NCBI RefSeq assembly: GCF_016481285.1
Contig: NZ_JAENBP010000002.1
Span: 186,001 to 250,000, forward strand
DNA: 64,000 nt
Direction of reading: 5' to 3'
Origin: Streptococcus zalophi
GTDB taxonomy: Bacteria > Bacillota > Bacilli > Lactobacillales > Streptococcaceae
A program made the translations under genes and the position numbers. Each line of letters begins with the position of its first letter. Position 1 is the first letter of the stretch. The notes below the pieces were generated by a model that saw only the letters and a list, made by a program, of their open reading frames with translations, was not told the origin of the DNA and searched no databases. Positions 20,342-31,328 of this stretch are shown here, piece after piece.

Positions 20342-21262
20342 ATGAAGAATGAATTTATTAACTTTGAAAAAGTTTCTCGTCAAAACTGGCAGCAATTGTA
20401 TCAAAAAGATAGTCCTCTCTTAACGGAGTCAGAATTAAACTCGATTAAAAGTTTGAATGACCAAATTAGCATGCAGGATGTGTTAGATGTCTATCTCCCT
20501 CTTATTAATTTGATTAAAATCTATAAAAATGCTCAAGAAAACTTAACTTTTTCTAAGAGTATTTTTCTACAAAAAACGATTAAAGAGCGTCCCTTTATTA
20601 TTGGTATTTCTGGTAGTGTGGCCGTTGGTAAATCAACAACTAGTAGATTATTAAAACTCTTATTAACAAGAACGTTTAAAAATAGTCGCGTTGATATGGT
20701 GACAACAGATGGTTTTTTGTATCCAAATGCTATTTTAAAAGAAAAAGATATTCTCAATAAAAAAGGATTCCCTGAAAGCTATAATATGGAACTTTTGTTA
20801 AATTTTTTAGATAATATTAAAAGCGGTCATGATGTTGCTATTCCAGTTTATTCTCATGAAACTTATGATATTGTTCCTAATCAGATGCAAACCATTAAAA
20901 AACCTGATTTTTTAATAGTTGAGGGAATTAATGTCTTTCAAAATCAACAAAACAACCGTCTTTATATGAGTGATTATTTTGATTTTTCTATTTATATTGA
21001 TGCGGATAGTCAACATATTGAAAAATGGTATCTCGAACGTTTTTATAGTTTAACGGAAATGGCAAAAAAAGATGAACAGAATTACTACAACCGTTTTACT
21101 AAGATGTCTTTTGACGAATTGACTACTTTTGCTAAGGAAGTTTGGAAAAATACCAACCTTTTCAATTTGGAAAACTATATCGAACCTACTAGAAATCGTG
21201 CTGAACTCATTTTGCACAAATCAAAAAACCACCTTATTGACGAAATTTACCTTAAAAAATAA
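20342..21262 (+). CDS. coaA: Pantothenate kinase, type I
   Basis: CoaA phosphorylates pantothenate in the committed step of coenzyme A synthesis. It has 306 residues with the P-loop [12 protein letters not shown] (about residues 88-99), the [10 protein letters not shown] motif, the pantothenate-binding YSHETYDIV and VEGINVFQ. This is the long bacterial type I, which is normally feedback-inhibited by CoA, not type II or III. GAGG precedes the ATG. Divergent from the nucleoside operon and followed by rpsT. Confidence 0.96.
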   Translation: MKNEFINFEKVSRQNWQQLYQKDSPLLTESELNSIKSLNDQISMQDVLDVYLPLINLIKIYKNAQENLTFSKSIFLQKTIKERPFIIGISGSVAVGKSTTSRLLKLLLTRTFKNSRVDMVTTDGFLYPNAILKEKDILNKKGFPESYNMELLLNFLDNIKSGHDVAIPVYSHETYDIVPNQMQTIKKPDFLIVEGINVFQNQQNNRLYMSDYFDFSIYIDADSQHIEKWYLERFYSLTEMAKKDEQNYYNRFTKMSFDELTTFAKEVWKNTNLFNLENYIEPTRNRAELILHKSKNHLIDEIYLKK

Positions 21263-21269
21263 GAAAGAC

Positions 21270-21298
21270 TTGTCAAAAGCTAGATTTTTCTATATAAT
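21270..21298 (+). promoter_or_regulatory. rpsT promoter
   Basis: TTGTCA, 17 nt, TATAAT, starting 8 nt after the coaA stop. Among the strongest consensus matches in the window, as expected for a ribosomal protein gene. Confidence 0.85.
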
Positions 21299-21329
21299 AT
21301 GATAGTTAGTATAAATGGAGGTGAAAACA

Positions 21330-21566
21330 TTGGCAAATATCAAATCAGCTGGCAAACGTGCTGCACTGACTTCAAAACAAAATGAAAGAAATGCTGCTCA
21401 AAAATCAGCTATGCGTACAACGATTAAAGCATTTGAAGCAAATCCAACAGAAGAACTTTACAAAGCAGCAAGCTCTAGCATTGATAAAGCAAAATCTAAA
21501 GGATTAATTCACAAAAATAAAGCAAGTCGTGATAAAGCTCGTCTTTACACTAAATTAGCAAAATAA
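21330..21566 (+). CDS. rpsT: 30S ribosomal protein S20, TTG start
   Basis: S20 is a primary binding protein of 16S rRNA in the small subunit. It has 78 residues starting at TTG (read as Met) [12 protein letters not shown] and rich in Lys, Ala and Arg, as in the family. I chose the TTG because GGAGG lies 8 nt before it. The in-frame ATG 15 nt further up overlaps that GGAGG and would have no ribosome site. A rare start codon is also used by E. coli rpsT, where S20 represses its own translation. Confidence 0.93.
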   Translation: MANIKSAGKRAALTSKQNERNAAQKSAMRTTIKAFEANPTEELYKAASSSIDKAKSKGLIHKNKASRDKARLYTKLAK

Positions 21567-21593
21567 AAAAAACCTGTCACTCAGGTTTTTTTT
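21565..21593. terminator. Bidirectional terminator between rpsT and ciaH
   Basis: AACCTG/CAGGTT stem, 5-nt loop, with an A-tract before and an eight-T tract after. It serves rpsT on the plus strand and ciaRH on the minus strand, and overlaps the ciaH stop region. Confidence 0.85.
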
Positions 21594-22890
21594 ATTTGTT
21601 CATTATGATTTCAAAAATACTTCCTCTAGGAATATTATCTTTGACTACTATCTTTGCTTTTAATACATTAGCTAATTGTTTTGCTAATGATAGTCCAAGA
21701 CCAAATCCACCCTTTTGTCTCGTTCTTGCCTTATCGACCCGATAAAACCGATCAAAGATTTTAAGTTTGTCATCATCTTTAATACCAATACCATTATCAA
21801 AGACACGAATAATAAGTTGCTTGTCTTTACTCACTACTTCAACAGCAATTTCACCTAATTCTTCCGTGTATTTAATGGCATTATCAAATAGAATTGTTAT
21901 CAGTTGTTTTAATATAGCTTCATCTGACTTAAAACTCTGTTTCAACCGATTCGTTCCTTTAAACAGACGATTATTTTCTTCGGCGATAATTTGGTAGTTA
22001 TAAAAAAGAGTATCAAAAAATTCTGGAGAAATATCATTAATGTCAGGTTTAATCCCTTCATCACGTCTCGCTAGATGGAGTAGATTAGTTGTTAGAATCC
22101 GCATATTTCTAACTTCATCAAGACTTGATGCTAGGTTTTCAGTGCTTTCTAAAATGGTAGCATTTGGTTTTCTCAAAAGATTTTCTAAACGATTTTGTAA
22201 AACTGAAAGTGGTGTTCTCAATTCATGGCTGGCATTTTCAACAAATGATTTTTGTTTTTCATAACTCTCTCTCAGTGGTTGACTACTCCATTTGGCTAAG
22301 TAAAGACTTGTCCCAACTGAAATAAACCAAAAAATGATCATTACCGTTACAATGATTTTGACATATCGTTGACTAATTTCTTCAAGTTGTGTTGTATTAA
22401 TAACAACTGTGGCGTAAGCAACCGTTGGATAATCAAAACTAGTAATTTCTAGAGTTACGGATCGATAAAGTTCTTCATCTCCAATGATATTAGTTGTTTT
22501 TAAAGGAACAATACTTCCTTTATCGTCTGTTTTTAAAGGAATATTGTGAAGATTAGAAAAGATATCAATATCATTTATAATGCGTCCACGATTATCATAT
22601 ATTATAATATCAGTATTAGCGACCATTTGTCTTTCAATACGATTATTATCGTTGATAAAATAATCTTGGGAGATTCCACTAATGGTCTTTGTCATGCTCA
22701 AATAAACGTAACGATCAATATTTTCTTTAGCCGACTGAAGACTAGCATCAATTGAGGAGTAGATACCAAACCTCATCACCTGAAGAATGATAACCGTCAT
22801 AACAATGAATATACCAGTAAAAACAGCAAAAAAATGAATGAAATAACTAAAATTATCCGTTTTAGAGTGGTTTTTCAATTTAGTCAACAT
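21592..22890 (-). CDS. ciaH: Sensor histidine kinase CiaH
   Basis: CiaH is the membrane sensor of the streptococcal CiaRH system, which affects competence, cell-wall stress and beta-lactam tolerance. It has 432 residues: a first membrane helix (about 19-41), an extracellular domain of about 130 residues, a second helix, then the H-box ASHELRTPL with the phospho-His, the N-box DNAIKYT, and G-boxes DNGIGI and [10 protein letters not shown] start it at 22890 (MLTKLKN, matching CiaH proteins), overlapping ciaR by 11 nt. A start 21 nt upstream is possible. Neither has a strong ribosome site, which suggests translational coupling to ciaR. Confidence 0.93.
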   Translation of the reverse strand: MLTKLKNHSKTDNFSYFIHFFAVFTGIFIVMTVIILQVMRFGIYSSIDASLQSAKENIDRYVYLSMTKTISGISQDYFINDNNRIERQMVANTDIIIYDNRGRIINDIDIFSNLHNIPLKTDDKGSIVPLKTTNIIGDEELYRSVTLEITSFDYPTVAYATVVINTTQLEEISQRYVKIIVTVMIIFWFISVGTSLYLAKWSSQPLRESYEKQKSFVENASHELRTPLSVLQNRLENLLRKPNATILESTENLASSLDEVRNMRILTTNLLHLARRDEGIKPDINDISPEFFDTLFYNYQIIAEENNRLFKGTNRLKQSFKSDEAILKQLITILFDNAIKYTEELGEIAVEVVSKDKQLIIRVFDNGIGIKDDDKLKIFDRFYRVDKARTRQKGGFGLGLSLAKQLANVLKAKIVVKDNIPRGSIFEIIMNK

Positions 22891-23554
22891 TTTTAAGGAT
22901 ATACCCCACATTTCTCAAGGTTTGAAGATTTTTGGCAAACTGGCTCTCTTTTAATTTTTTTCTCACTTTAGAAACATAGACTTCCACGACAGAAATAGTT
23001 GTATCACTATCAAATCCCCAAATACGATCAAAAATTTGACTCTTTGGAAGGATAACATTTTGATTCTGCAAAAAATAAACTAAAACATCAAATTCTTTCC
23101 CTAGTAGTTCTACTTCTTTTTCTTGATAATAAACCGTGTTTGTCTTTGTATCCACTCTTAAATCTGCATATGAAAGTTGTTTATCACTCATTTTACCAGA
23201 GCGTTTTAAGAGGGCTTGGATTCTCATCTTTAATTCTTCCAAATAAAAGGGTTTGGTTAAATAATCATCTGCTCCCAACTCAAAGCCATGCCCTTTATCA
23301 TCAAGACTTTCTTTTGCTGTCATGATTAGAACAGGCGTGTTAATTCCTTTTTCACGAAGTTCCTTTAGAACTTGAAAGCCATTTTTTTCAGGGAGCATGA
23401 GATCTAATAAAATGAGATCATAAATGCCACTTTCGGCTTCATAAAGACCCTCATCTCCATCAAAGACTTGCATAACATCTGCAAAATCATCTAAAAAATC
23501 AAAAACTGAGTTTGACAAGCTCAAATCATCTTCAACTAATAGTATTTTTATCAT
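22880..23554 (-). CDS. ciaR: Response regulator CiaR
   Basis: An OmpR-family regulator of 224 residues. The receiver domain has acidic residues at 9-10 (VEDD), phospho-acceptor Asp51 (LLDLMLP) and Lys in the LTKPF motif. The winged-helix DNA-binding domain ends in RNVGYIL. The start at 23554 ([10 protein letters not shown]) has GAGGT upstream; a longer frame adds only non-homologous residues. CiaR normally binds TTTAAG direct repeats, but I do not find a complete pair upstream here. Confidence 0.95.
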   Translation of the reverse strand: MIKILLVEDDLSLSNSVFDFLDDFADVMQVFDGDEGLYEAESGIYDLILLDLMLPEKNGFQVLKELREKGINTPVLIMTAKESLDDKGHGFELGADDYLTKPFYLEELKMRIQALLKRSGKMSDKQLSYADLRVDTKTNTVYYQEKEVELLGKEFDVLVYFLQNQNVILPKSQIFDRIWGFDSDTTISVVEVYVSKVRKKLKESQFAKNLQTLRNVGYILKNVD

Positions 23555-23572
23555 TTGTTTACCTCGTTTATT

Positions 23573-23581
23573 ATTATAACA
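23573..23581 (-). promoter_or_regulatory. ciaRH extended -10
   Basis: TGTTATAAT on the minus strand, 18 nt before the ciaR ATG, with a poor -35. It lies after the pepN terminator, so ciaRH can be expressed separately. Confidence 0.6.
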
Positions 23582-23660
23582 CGTTATCACTAAAAACCCT
23601 ATCATCCAATAGATAATCAACTTTTTCTTTTATTTTATCTCTCTTTTCTTAAGCATAACT

Positions 23661-23693
23661 AAAAAACTTGTTCTTTTACAGAACAAGTTTTTT
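23661..23693. terminator. Terminator of pepN
   Basis: AAAAAACTTGTTC/GAACAAGTTTTTT, a 13-bp stem with a 7-nt loop, about 20 nt past the pepN stop. Symmetrical, so potentially active both ways. Confidence 0.85.
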
Positions 23694-23712
23694 GTTTTTC
23701 TATTAATATGTA

Positions 23713-26259
23713 TTAGTTCATAACGCTTTTAATAGCTTCAAGAACAGCTGCTTTTTCTTTTTCAATTAATGAAACGCGAGCTTCAATTTCATTGATACCC
23801 ATTGAAATGTTACGACTAATCGCCATATCTGTTAATTGAGGTTCAAAGAATTCTTTGTATTCTTTAAGTCTTTCAGGTGTTTTAAAGTATGCTGCTGGAT
23901 AAATAACAAATTTATCAAAACTCATATCACCACCAAGAGTTTTCTTGATCCAATCCCAGTTTTCACGTGACCAAGTCCAAAATTCTTCTTGTGTCTCGTT
24001 TTGGGAAAGGAAAGGTGCATACCAACTCATAGCCAAGTCTTGTGGTTTAACAATATCTCTATCTTTAAGCACACCTAAAACTGTTTTAATTGTTTCTTCA
24101 TTCTTAGTATGTGATAAAGCACGAGACAATTGTCTTCTAAAGTTAGAGTCATTTGTTTCTGGATAAAGTTTCAAATAAAGTGATACTAACTCAGGTGTCT
24201 CAGCTGACTTCACTTGATTAACTAAAACATTGGCACGAATAGCAGCTGGAATAGCTTCTAAATTATCTTTGTACTCATCAAAAATACTATTTGCTTTTTG
24301 AACAACTGCTTCATCATCAGAATAAATCATTGAAGATAAGGTTAATTCACGAACCATTTCATCTTCATCTGATTCACCAGCAATTTTTTCAAAACCAAGA
24401 CGGTCATAGTTTGATTGATAGATTTTCTTCACTAATTGCTTAAATTGAGCTTCTTCCGGGCTACCAGAATCAATAAAACGTTCAAGACTAGCAATAATTG
24501 ATGATATTGCTGCAGTAACCAAGTAAGATGTTTCATTCGTTAATCCAGAAATTAAAGTTACTAAATCAGCGTATGAAATCTCACCACTTTCAGCAAGTAG
24601 TTTACGGTCTTGTAATAATTGCAATTTAGAAATATTATCAAGATTATTGATATCAGAAACGAGATTATCTAACAATTCTCCCTTGTAATTGATAATATAG
24701 TGTGCTGTGTTTTCAGTATTGAAACGTAAAGGCTCACTATTTTTCTCACGTAATTGGCTATAATTTGGAATTTCCATCACACGTTCAGTCAGTGTTTCAG
24801 GAATGCCTTCCCAGTTACTATTTAATGGTACTTGCCATAAGCGATCTTTATCTTCGTGACTACCAATAAAGAATTGTTTTTGAGTCAAGATTAAAGTATC
24901 ATCTACTACTTCAGCAGTTACAACTGGGTATCCTGGTTGTTCTAACCAAGCATCCATAAAGTTAGCAACATCTTTTCCAGATGTTTTTGATAAAGCATGC
25001 CATAAGTCACGACCAATGGTGTTACCATATTGATGTTTTTCAAAGTATGCTGCAAGTCCTGTAGCAAATGCTTTATCACCCAACCATCTACGAAGCATGT
25101 GCATCAAACGGCTACCTTTAGCATAAACGATTGCGGGATCAAATAAGGTGTTGATTTCATCAGGATGGTTAACTGCAACGTGAACAGATTGAACACCGTC
25201 AGTTGCATCGCGTTTAAGAGCGTAAGGAGCTCCACCTGTTTGGAAGTCTTCCATAATGTTCCATGATGGTTCAATGGTATCAATAGCAACATATTCCATC
25301 ATGTTGGCAAAACTTTCATTGAGCCATAAATCATCCCACCATTTCATTGTGACAAGGTTACCAAACCATTGGTGAGCCACTTCGTGGGCAATAACTAAGG
25401 CTACTTGTTGACGACTTGAGACAGTAGAGTTTTCGTCCACTAATAAGAGAACTTCACGATAGGTAATAAGTCCCCAGTTTTCCATAGCGCCTGATGAAAA
25501 ATCAGGTAAAGCCACATGATAAGAATGAGGAATTGGGTATTTAACACCAAAATAATCTTCGTAGAACTCAATTGTTCTAACAGCAATATCAAGTGCAAAA
25601 TCTAATGATTTGTCTGAATGTGCTTTTGTTGCAAATACACCTACTTTTGTACCATTTTTAGTTTCAGTTTTTTTACCTTGTAAGTCACCAAGCGCAAATG
25701 CCAATAAGTATGATGACATTCTTGGAGTTGTGTCAAAGATCCAAACACCTGTTTCTTTTCTAAGATCAACATTGATTTCAGGCATATTTGACAAAACAAT
25801 TTCATCATCAGCTTGATCAAACTTGATAGATAAATCAAATGTTGCTTTTGCTTCAGGCTCATCAATACTTGGGAAGGCTTCACGCGCAAAATGACTTTCA
25901 AATTGGGTAGAGATAACTTCTTTTTTAACACCATCAACAGTGTAATAAGAAGGATAAATACCCGTCATATTGTCAGTAATTTTTCCTGAAAACTCAATGA
26001 CAAGCGTCATCACACCTGTTTCAGGTAATTCAACATGAACGGCCTCATTGTCATCATCCATTGTAAAAGTAAGGGGTTTATTGTCTAATAAAACTGACTT
26101 GATGGTTAAGTCTTTTTGATGAAATGAAATGTGGTGTTGTAGTGCTTCACCATTAATAGCGACATTCCCTTGGAATTGTTTTTTCTCTCTATTGATATCA
26201 AGAAAAATATTATAATTTTCTGGTACAAATTTTTCTACGTAATGTTCAACAGTTTTCAT
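23713..26259 (-). CDS. pepN: Aminopeptidase N (lysyl aminopeptidase)
   Basis: PepN is a cytoplasmic M1-family zinc metalloaminopeptidase that removes N-terminal residues from peptides taken up for nutrition. It has 848 residues. The GAMEN substrate motif (SSGAMENWG) precedes the zinc site HEVAHQWFGN, with the downstream Glu in NESFA, and a C-terminal ERAP1-like helical domain follows. AAAGGAG lies before the ATG. It follows phoU after 44 nt, an arrangement shared with related streptococci, but is functionally unconnected to phosphate uptake. Confidence 0.96.
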   Translation of the reverse strand: MKTVEHYVEKFVPENYNIFLDINREKKQFQGNVAINGEALQHHISFHQKDLTIKSVLLDNKPLTFTMDDDNEAVHVELPETGVMTLVIEFSGKITDNMTGIYPSYYTVDGVKKEVISTQFESHFAREAFPSIDEPEAKATFDLSIKFDQADDEIVLSNMPEINVDLRKETGVWIFDTTPRMSSYLLAFALGDLQGKKTETKNGTKVGVFATKAHSDKSLDFALDIAVRTIEFYEDYFGVKYPIPHSYHVALPDFSSGAMENWGLITYREVLLLVDENSTVSSRQQVALVIAHEVAHQWFGNLVTMKWWDDLWLNESFANMMEYVAIDTIEPSWNIMEDFQTGGAPYALKRDATDGVQSVHVAVNHPDEINTLFDPAIVYAKGSRLMHMLRRWLGDKAFATGLAAYFEKHQYGNTIGRDLWHALSKTSGKDVANFMDAWLEQPGYPVVTAEVVDDTLILTQKQFFIGSHEDKDRLWQVPLNSNWEGIPETLTERVMEIPNYSQLREKNSEPLRFNTENTAHYIINYKGELLDNLVSDINNLDNISKLQLLQDRKLLAESGEISYADLVTLISGLTNETSYLVTAAISSIIASLERFIDSGSPEEAQFKQLVKKIYQSNYDRLGFEKIAGESDEDEMVRELTLSSMIYSDDEAVVQKANSIFDEYKDNLEAIPAAIRANVLVNQVKSAETPELVSLYLKLYPETNDSNFRRQLSRALSHTKNEETIKTVLGVLKDRDIVKPQDLAMSWYAPFLSQNETQEEFWTWSRENWDWIKKTLGGDMSFDKFVIYPAAYFKTPERLKEYKEFFEPQLTDMAISRNISMGINEIEARVSLIEKEKAAVLEAIKSVMN

Positions 26260-26303
26260 AATTCTCCTTTAAATATATAAAAAATTTATCTTATCATATT
26301 ATA

Positions 26304-26957
26304 TCACAATTCTATAATTTTGCCCGTTTTTAAATAAACAACCCACTCACAAAGATTTGTGGCATAATCAGCAATTCTTTCAAGGTCAACTAAGACTTGG
26401 AAATATTCTTTTCCAGACAAAAGAGCGTCAGGTTGATTACGAATTTCTTCCAAAGTTAATTGACGAATTCTCTTAGTATCCTCATCTATCTGGTCATCCA
26501 ATCTTGCGACTTCTTTGGCTCTTTTTTCATCTCTTTTAATATAAGCGTTAAGAGCAGCTTCAACCATAATTTTAACTTGACGACCAAGTTCATTTATCTC
26601 ATTTTCGACATTGTCTAGTGTCAATTGACCTTTTGTTCTAATAGTAGCTCTTGCCATTGAAACAGCGTGATCTCCCATGCGTTCAATATCACTACTGGCT
26701 TTTAAAACGGTAATCACCATCCTTAAATCTTGAGAAACTGGCTGTTGCAGTGCGATAATTTCTAATGATTTTTTTTCAAGCTTAATTTCATAGTCATTAA
26801 CCACTTTATCCTCGTCAATAGTTTCTTGAGCAAGATCAGTATCATGACTAACAAAAGCACGCACAGTCTTGCCAATTTGGGATAGGACTTCGGTTCCCAT
26901 AGCATAAAATTGATTGTGTAGTTTTTCTAACTCTTCTTCAAACTGTGTTCTAAACAT
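26304..26957 (-). CDS. phoU: Phosphate transport regulator PhoU
   Basis: PhoU links the Pst transporter to phosphate signalling. It has 217 residues in two three-helix PhoU repeats, each with the acidic metal-binding pattern (E.D..V.DYE and ERMGDHA; later ARLDDQID and ERIADYATN). It lies 8 nt after pstB and is read in the same transcript. AGGAG precedes the ATG. No PhoR/PhoB pair is in the window, so its signalling partner here is unknown. Confidence 0.95.
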   Translation of the reverse strand: MFRTQFEEELEKLHNQFYAMGTEVLSQIGKTVRAFVSHDTDLAQETIDEDKVVNDYEIKLEKKSLEIIALQQPVSQDLRMVITVLKASSDIERMGDHAVSMARATIRTKGQLTLDNVENEINELGRQVKIMVEAALNAYIKRDEKRAKEVARLDDQIDEDTKRIRQLTLEEIRNQPDALLSGKEYFQVLVDLERIADYATNLCEWVVYLKTGKIIEL

Positions 26958-26965
26958 ATTTTCTC

Positions 26966-27724
26966 CTATCCAAACTTACCGGTAATATAGTCTTCTGTTT
27001 CTTTTTTTGCGGGATCCAAAAAGATTTTTTTGGTTTTGTCATATTCAATAAGAGTTCCATCTAAAAAGAAAGCTGTTCGATCAGACATTCTACTAGCTTG
27101 TTGCATGCTATGAGTGACTACTATCAAGGTGTACTCTTTTTTCAATTCATATAAGGTTTCCTCAACTTTTCTTGAAGAGATGGGATCAAGAGCACTTGTT
27201 GGTTCATCCAACAAAATCACATTAGGATTTGTTGCTAAAACTCTTGCAATACATACTCTTTGTTGTTGTCCACCTGATAGAGAAAGAGCAGAATCGTGTA
27301 ATCTATCTTTAACTTCCTCCCAGAGTGAAGCCTCTTTAAGAGAAGTTTCCACCACTTCATCTAAGAGTTGTTTGTCTTTTATACCATTTAATCTTAAACC
27401 ATAGATAACATTTTCATAGATAGACATAGGAAATGGATTGGGTTGTTGAAAGACCATACCGATATTTTTTCTTAATTCAACAGTATCCATTCTTGGACTG
27501 TATATGTTATGTCCCTTGTACATAATAGTTCCAGTAATAGTCACATCTGGAATTAGGTCGTTCATTCGATTAAAACATCTTAACAAGGTTGATTTTCCAG
27601 AACCTGAAGGACCGATAAAGGCTGTAATTTCATTAGCATAGAGATCCATTGTCACATTGTTAAGAGACTTTTTCTTACCATAGTAAAGTGATAAATCACT
27701 AACACGTAATATTTCTTTCGCCAT
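26966..27724 (-). CDS. pstB: Phosphate ABC transporter ATPase (second PstB)
   Basis: A 252-residue ABC ATPase of the PstB type. It has the P-loop [10 protein letters not shown]-loop [10 protein letters not shown], signature LSGGQQQR, Walker [13 protein letters not shown] and the closing YITGKFG. The start at 27724 (MAKEILRV) has GGGAG just before it; a longer frame adds 33 non-homologous residues. The neighbouring gene encodes a second, distinct PstB, so the transporter could use homo- or heterodimers. Confidence 0.94.
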   Translation of the reverse strand: MAKEILRVSDLSLYYGKKKSLNNVTMDLYANEITAFIGPSGSGKSTLLRCFNRMNDLIPDVTITGTIMYKGHNIYSPRMDTVELRKNIGMVFQQPNPFPMSIYENVIYGLRLNGIKDKQLLDEVVETSLKEASLWEEVKDRLHDSALSLSGGQQQRVCIARVLATNPNVILLDEPTSALDPISSRKVEETLYELKKEYTLIVVTHSMQQASRMSDRTAFFLDGTLIEYDKTKKIFLDPAKKETEDYITGKFG

Positions 27725-27740
27725 TTTTCTCCCTTCTCTT

Positions 27741-28541
27741 TTAACCAAAACGTCCAGAAATATAATCAGATGTTGATGGCAAAGTAGCATTTTGAAAAAT
27801 CGTTTTTGTTTTATCATATTCAATTAAATCACCATCATAAAAGAAGGCGGTATAATCACTTGCACGAGCTGCTTGTTGCATATTATGAGTCACGATAATG
27901 ATAGTGTAATTATTCTTTAACGTCATCATTGTCTCTTCTACTTGAATGGTTGATATGGGATCAAGGGCACTTGCTGGCTCATCCATTAATAAAATATTTG
28001 GCTTAACAGCAATGGCTCTTGCAATACACAATCTTTGTTTTTGACCACCTGACAGAGAAAGCGCTGATTTATGAAGATCATCTTTCACTTGGTCCCAAAG
28101 AGCTGCTTGTTTTAATGATGTTTCAACGATTTCGTCCAAAACTTTCTTATCTTTAATACCCATCCGTTCTGGGGCAAATGTAATGTTACGATAAATCGAT
28201 TTGGCAAAAGGATTAGGTCTTTGAAAAACCATGCCAATTTCTTTTCTCATTTCATAAACATTTACTTCGGGACGATTGATATCAATACCTTCATACCAGA
28301 TTTCACCAGTAACTTTAGCAATCGCTATCGTATCATTCATTCGATTAAGACTTCTTAAGTAAGTCGATTTACCAGAACCAGATGGACCAATTAAAGCAGT
28401 TATTTTATTCTTTTTAAACTGCATATCAATTCCCTTAATGGCTTCTTTTTTACCATAAAAAACATGAAGGTCTTTTGTTTCAAGAGAGATATCATCTTTG
28501 TCAAAAGTGACAATATGTTTTTCATTCCAATTATATTCCAC
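27741..28541 (-). CDS. pstB: Phosphate ABC transporter ATPase (first PstB), GTG start
   Basis: A 266-residue PstB paralogue with the P-loop [10 protein letters not shown]-loop [11 protein letters not shown], signature LSGGQKQR, Walker [13 protein letters not shown] and a YISGRFG end. It starts with GTG ([10 protein letters not shown] follows) behind a strong AAAGGAGG. The N-terminal extension is typical of streptococcal PstB1. It lies between pstA (12 nt upstream) and the second pstB (16 nt downstream). Confidence 0.94.
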   Translation of the reverse strand: MEYNWNEKHIVTFDKDDISLETKDLHVFYGKKEAIKGIDMQFKKNKITALIGPSGSGKSTYLRSLNRMNDTIAIAKVTGEIWYEGIDINRPEVNVYEMRKEIGMVFQRPNPFAKSIYRNITFAPERMGIKDKKVLDEIVETSLKQAALWDQVKDDLHKSALSLSGGQKQRLCIARAIAVKPNILLMDEPASALDPISTIQVEETMMTLKNNYTIIIVTHNMQQAARASDYTAFFYDGDLIEYDKTKTIFQNATLPSTSDYISGRFG

Positions 28542-28553
28542 TGTATCCCTCCT

Positions 28554-29438
28554 TTATTTTGATGTCATTTTCTGATGGATTTTACGACCAATATAACGAG
28601 CCGATAAATTAAATAAGAGAATAAAAATCACTAGAACAGCTGCACTACCTGCTGATACTTCGAGTGCATCTGGTAAGGTTCCTTCACTATTTACCTTCCA
28701 AATATGAACCGACAAGGTTTCAGCCTGTCTAAAGATAGAAATTGGACTTGAGACACTTAGAGGATTCCAATTTGACCAATCAAGTGCAGGAGCTGATTGT
28801 CCTGCTGTATAGATAAGAGCAGCCGCCTCACCAAATATTCTACCACTGGCTAAAACAATACCAGTAATAATTCCTGGTAAAGCTTCTGGCACAACAACGT
28901 GAACAATTGTTTCCCAGCGAGAAAGTCCTAAGGCAAGGCCAGCTTCACGTTGGGTATGATGAACCGATTTTAAACTTTCCTCAACATTTCTCGTCATCAT
29001 CGGTAAATTAAAAATCGTTAATGCCATGGCACCAGAAATAATCGAAAAACCATAACCAAATTGAACAACAAAGATTAAAAAGCCAAAGAGGCCAACAACT
29101 ACAGAAGGAAGAGAACTTAAAATCTCAATAGTATTTCTAATAATGGCCGTTAATTGATTGGGTTTTGCATATTCTGATAGATAAATACCTGCCCCTAAGG
29201 AAATGGGAAAAGAAATTAAAAGTGTGATGACTAAAAGCATGACACTATTGTAGAGTTGGACACCAATTCCCCCACCACTTTTATATGAACTAGACTGACC
29301 AACAAGAAATTGCCAGCTAATGTGAGGAAGTCCTTGAACTAGAATATAGCCTATTAAACCAATTAGGATAAGAAGAACAATTCCTGATATGGCGTATAAA
29401 ATAAAGGTTGCCAATTGATCAATTTTTTTAGCGTGCAT
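28554..29438 (-). CDS. pstA: Phosphate ABC transporter permease PstA
   Basis: A 294-residue membrane protein with six predicted helices and the BPD_transp_1 EAA loop EAGLALGLSRWETI. With PstC it forms the channel for phosphate released by PstS. Overlaps the end of pstC by 11 nt; GAGAGGAAAG lies before the ATG. Confidence 0.95.
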   Translation of the reverse strand: MHAKKIDQLATFILYAISGIVLLILIGLIGYILVQGLPHISWQFLVGQSSSYKSGGGIGVQLYNSVMLLVITLLISFPISLGAGIYLSEYAKPNQLTAIIRNTIEILSSLPSVVVGLFGFLIFVVQFGYGFSIISGAMALTIFNLPMMTRNVEESLKSVHHTQREAGLALGLSRWETIVHVVVPEALPGIITGIVLASGRIFGEAAALIYTAGQSAPALDWSNWNPLSVSSPISIFRQAETLSVHIWKVNSEGTLPDALEVSAGSAAVLVIFILLFNLSARYIGRKIHQKMTSK

Positions 29439-30360
29439 AGTTTTTCTTTCCTCTCGGACGTGTAATGAGTTTCATCAACATATTAAAAACAAGACTCATT
29501 AAAAGCAGTATCATAGCAAGGCTCCAAAGAGCATTGTTTTGAACAGTTCCCATAACTGTATTTCCAATTCCCATTGTTAAAATGGATGTTAGAGTGCTTG
29601 CTGGTGTTGTCAAACTTGTTGGCATGATAGCTGCATTACCAACAACCATTTGAATCGCAAGTGCTTCACCAAATGCTCTTGCCATCCCAAAAACGATGGC
29701 CGTTAGAATTCCTGGAGTTGCTGCTTTTAAAAGAACTCTACTTATGGTTTGCCAACGAGTCGCTCCTAAAGCTAAACTAGCTTCCTTGTAATGTCTTGGA
29801 AGTGATTTTAAAGTATCTACTGTCATTGATGTAACCGTTGGTAGAATCATGACAAATAAAACAAAGACACCTGATAAAATACCAAATCCTGAGCCACCAA
29901 AAAAGAAACGAACTGTAGGCACAATGACGGTTAAACCGATAAAACCGTACACTACAGATGGAATCCCGACAAGTAATTCTATTGCCGGCTGCATTATTTT
30001 AGCACCTCTTTTAGGAGATACTTCTGTCATAAATAAGGCGACACCAATTGCAAAGGGGGTGGCAAGGATGGCAGATAAGATTGTAACAATAAAAGAGCCT
30101 AAAATCATTGGTAATGCCCCTAAAATATATTGACCATTATCATCTTTTTGAGATGGACTCCATTCTGTTCCAAACAAAAAGTGAAAGACATTGACTTTAT
30201 TAACAAAGAAAGTAGACAAGCCTTTTTGAGCCACAAATAGTAAAATTAAAGCCACCACAAAAACAATCAGTAAAAGACAAAGAAAAGTGATTGTCTTTCC
30301 CATTTTCTCAAGACGAGAATTTTTGGATTTTGATAATAAACGTTTAGAAATATCATTCAT
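29428..30360 (-). CDS. pstC: Phosphate ABC transporter permease PstC
   Basis: A 310-residue permease with six helices, a long cytoplasmic N-terminus and the EAA loop [14 protein letters not shown]. The start at 30360 (MNDISKRLL) has GGAG 7 nt before it and overlaps pstS by 8 nt, so translation is coupled. The upstream in-frame start at 30384 is less likely. Partner of PstA. Confidence 0.94.
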   Translation of the reverse strand: MNDISKRLLSKSKNSRLEKMGKTITFLCLLLIVFVVALILLFVAQKGLSTFFVNKVNVFHFLFGTEWSPSQKDDNGQYILGALPMILGSFIVTILSAILATPFAIGVALFMTEVSPKRGAKIMQPAIELLVGIPSVVYGFIGLTVIVPTVRFFFGGSGFGILSGVFVLFVMILPTVTSMTVDTLKSLPRHYKEASLALGATRWQTISRVLLKAATPGILTAIVFGMARAFGEALAIQMVVGNAAIMPTSLTTPASTLTSILTMGIGNTVMGTVQNNALWSLAMILLLMSLVFNMLMKLITRPRGKKNYAR

Positions 30361-31228
30361 TTGATTTCTCCATGACTGTCCCATCTGCTTTTTTGATTAC
30401 TTTCATATCGTTGATAGAAATATAACCAATTTCTTTAACGATACCTTCTTGAACAGCATCACTAAGCATATAGTCTAAAAATTCTTTGGTGAGACCTGTC
30501 GGTTCACCTTTGGTATACATGTGCTCATATGACCAGATTGGCCAGTTATTCACATGAACATTCTCCTCGGTAGGTTCATAACCCTCAAGACTTAGAGCTT
30601 TAACCGTATCATTAACATAGGAAAAAGAAAGATAGGATATGGCACCTGGTGTCTGAGAAACAATACTTCTAACTGTCCCGTTTGAATCTTGTTCCTGTGA
30701 TTTCTTTGAAGGTGTTCCTTTCATGATAATATTATCAAAGGATGTCCTTGTTCCAGAGCCAGAAGCACGATTGATGATAACAATCTCCAAATCATTTCCA
30801 CCGACTTCCTTCCAATTGGTAATCTCTCCGGCAAAAATCTTTCTAAGGTCTTCGACGGATAAATTATCAACAGCTACTTCTAAATTAACAACAGGTGTTA
30901 CACCTACTACTGCTACTTGGTGATCAACTAAAATAGAAGCATCTACACCTTGTTTTTCTTCAGCAAATAAGTCACTGTTCCCGATATCTACTGCTCCTGA
31001 TTGTACTTGAGATAAGCCTGTTCCAGAACCGCCACCTTGAACATTGATAAACTTACCGATATGCTCTTTGGAAAACTCATCTGCAGCTGTTTCAACAAGA
31101 GGTTGAAGAGCGGTTGAACCAACAGCTGTTGTTGATTCTCCCTTATCTATCCAACTAGAACAGGAAGCTAAAAATAGTATTCCTAGCATTAATAAACTTA
31201 ATCTAAGAATGTGTTTCATTTTATTCAT
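30353..31228 (-). CDS. pstS: Phosphate-binding lipoprotein PstS
   Basis: A 291-residue lipoprotein with lipobox LASC (Cys at about 23). The phosphate-binding fold shows [19 protein letters not shown] and [12 protein letters not shown], loops typical of PstS. It captures phosphate outside the membrane for PstCA. I start it at 31228 (MNKMKHIL), where AAAGG stands 7 nt upstream; earlier in-frame starts would give a poor signal peptide. It is the first gene of the pst operon. A 6-bp inverted repeat, ATCAAT-CT-ATTGAT, at 31302-31315 could be a regulatory site, but I cannot assign a regulator. Confidence 0.93.
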   Translation of the reverse strand: MNKMKHILRLSLLMLGILFLASCSSWIDKGESTTAVGSTALQPLVETAADEFSKEHIGKFINVQGGGSGTGLSQVQSGAVDIGNSDLFAEEKQGVDASILVDHQVAVVGVTPVVNLEVAVDNLSVEDLRKIFAGEITNWKEVGGNDLEIVIINRASGSGTRTSFDNIIMKGTPSKKSQEQDSNGTVRSIVSQTPGAISYLSFSYVNDTVKALSLEGYEPTEENVHVNNWPIWSYEHMYTKGEPTGLTKEFLDYMLSDAVQEGIVKEIGYISINDMKVIKKADGTVMEKSNE

Positions 31229-31328
31229 GTTTAAACCTTTTACTTTCATCTTGTACACCAAGGAAATTATTTTTACATTTTGTCTATGGAATAAATCAGT
31301 TATCAATCTATTGATAAAGATGATTGTT

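Noticed and set aside
23555..23640. CiaR autoregulatory TTTAAG direct repeat upstream of ciaR
   Set aside because: Only a single CTTAAG is present; no second half-site at the right spacing.
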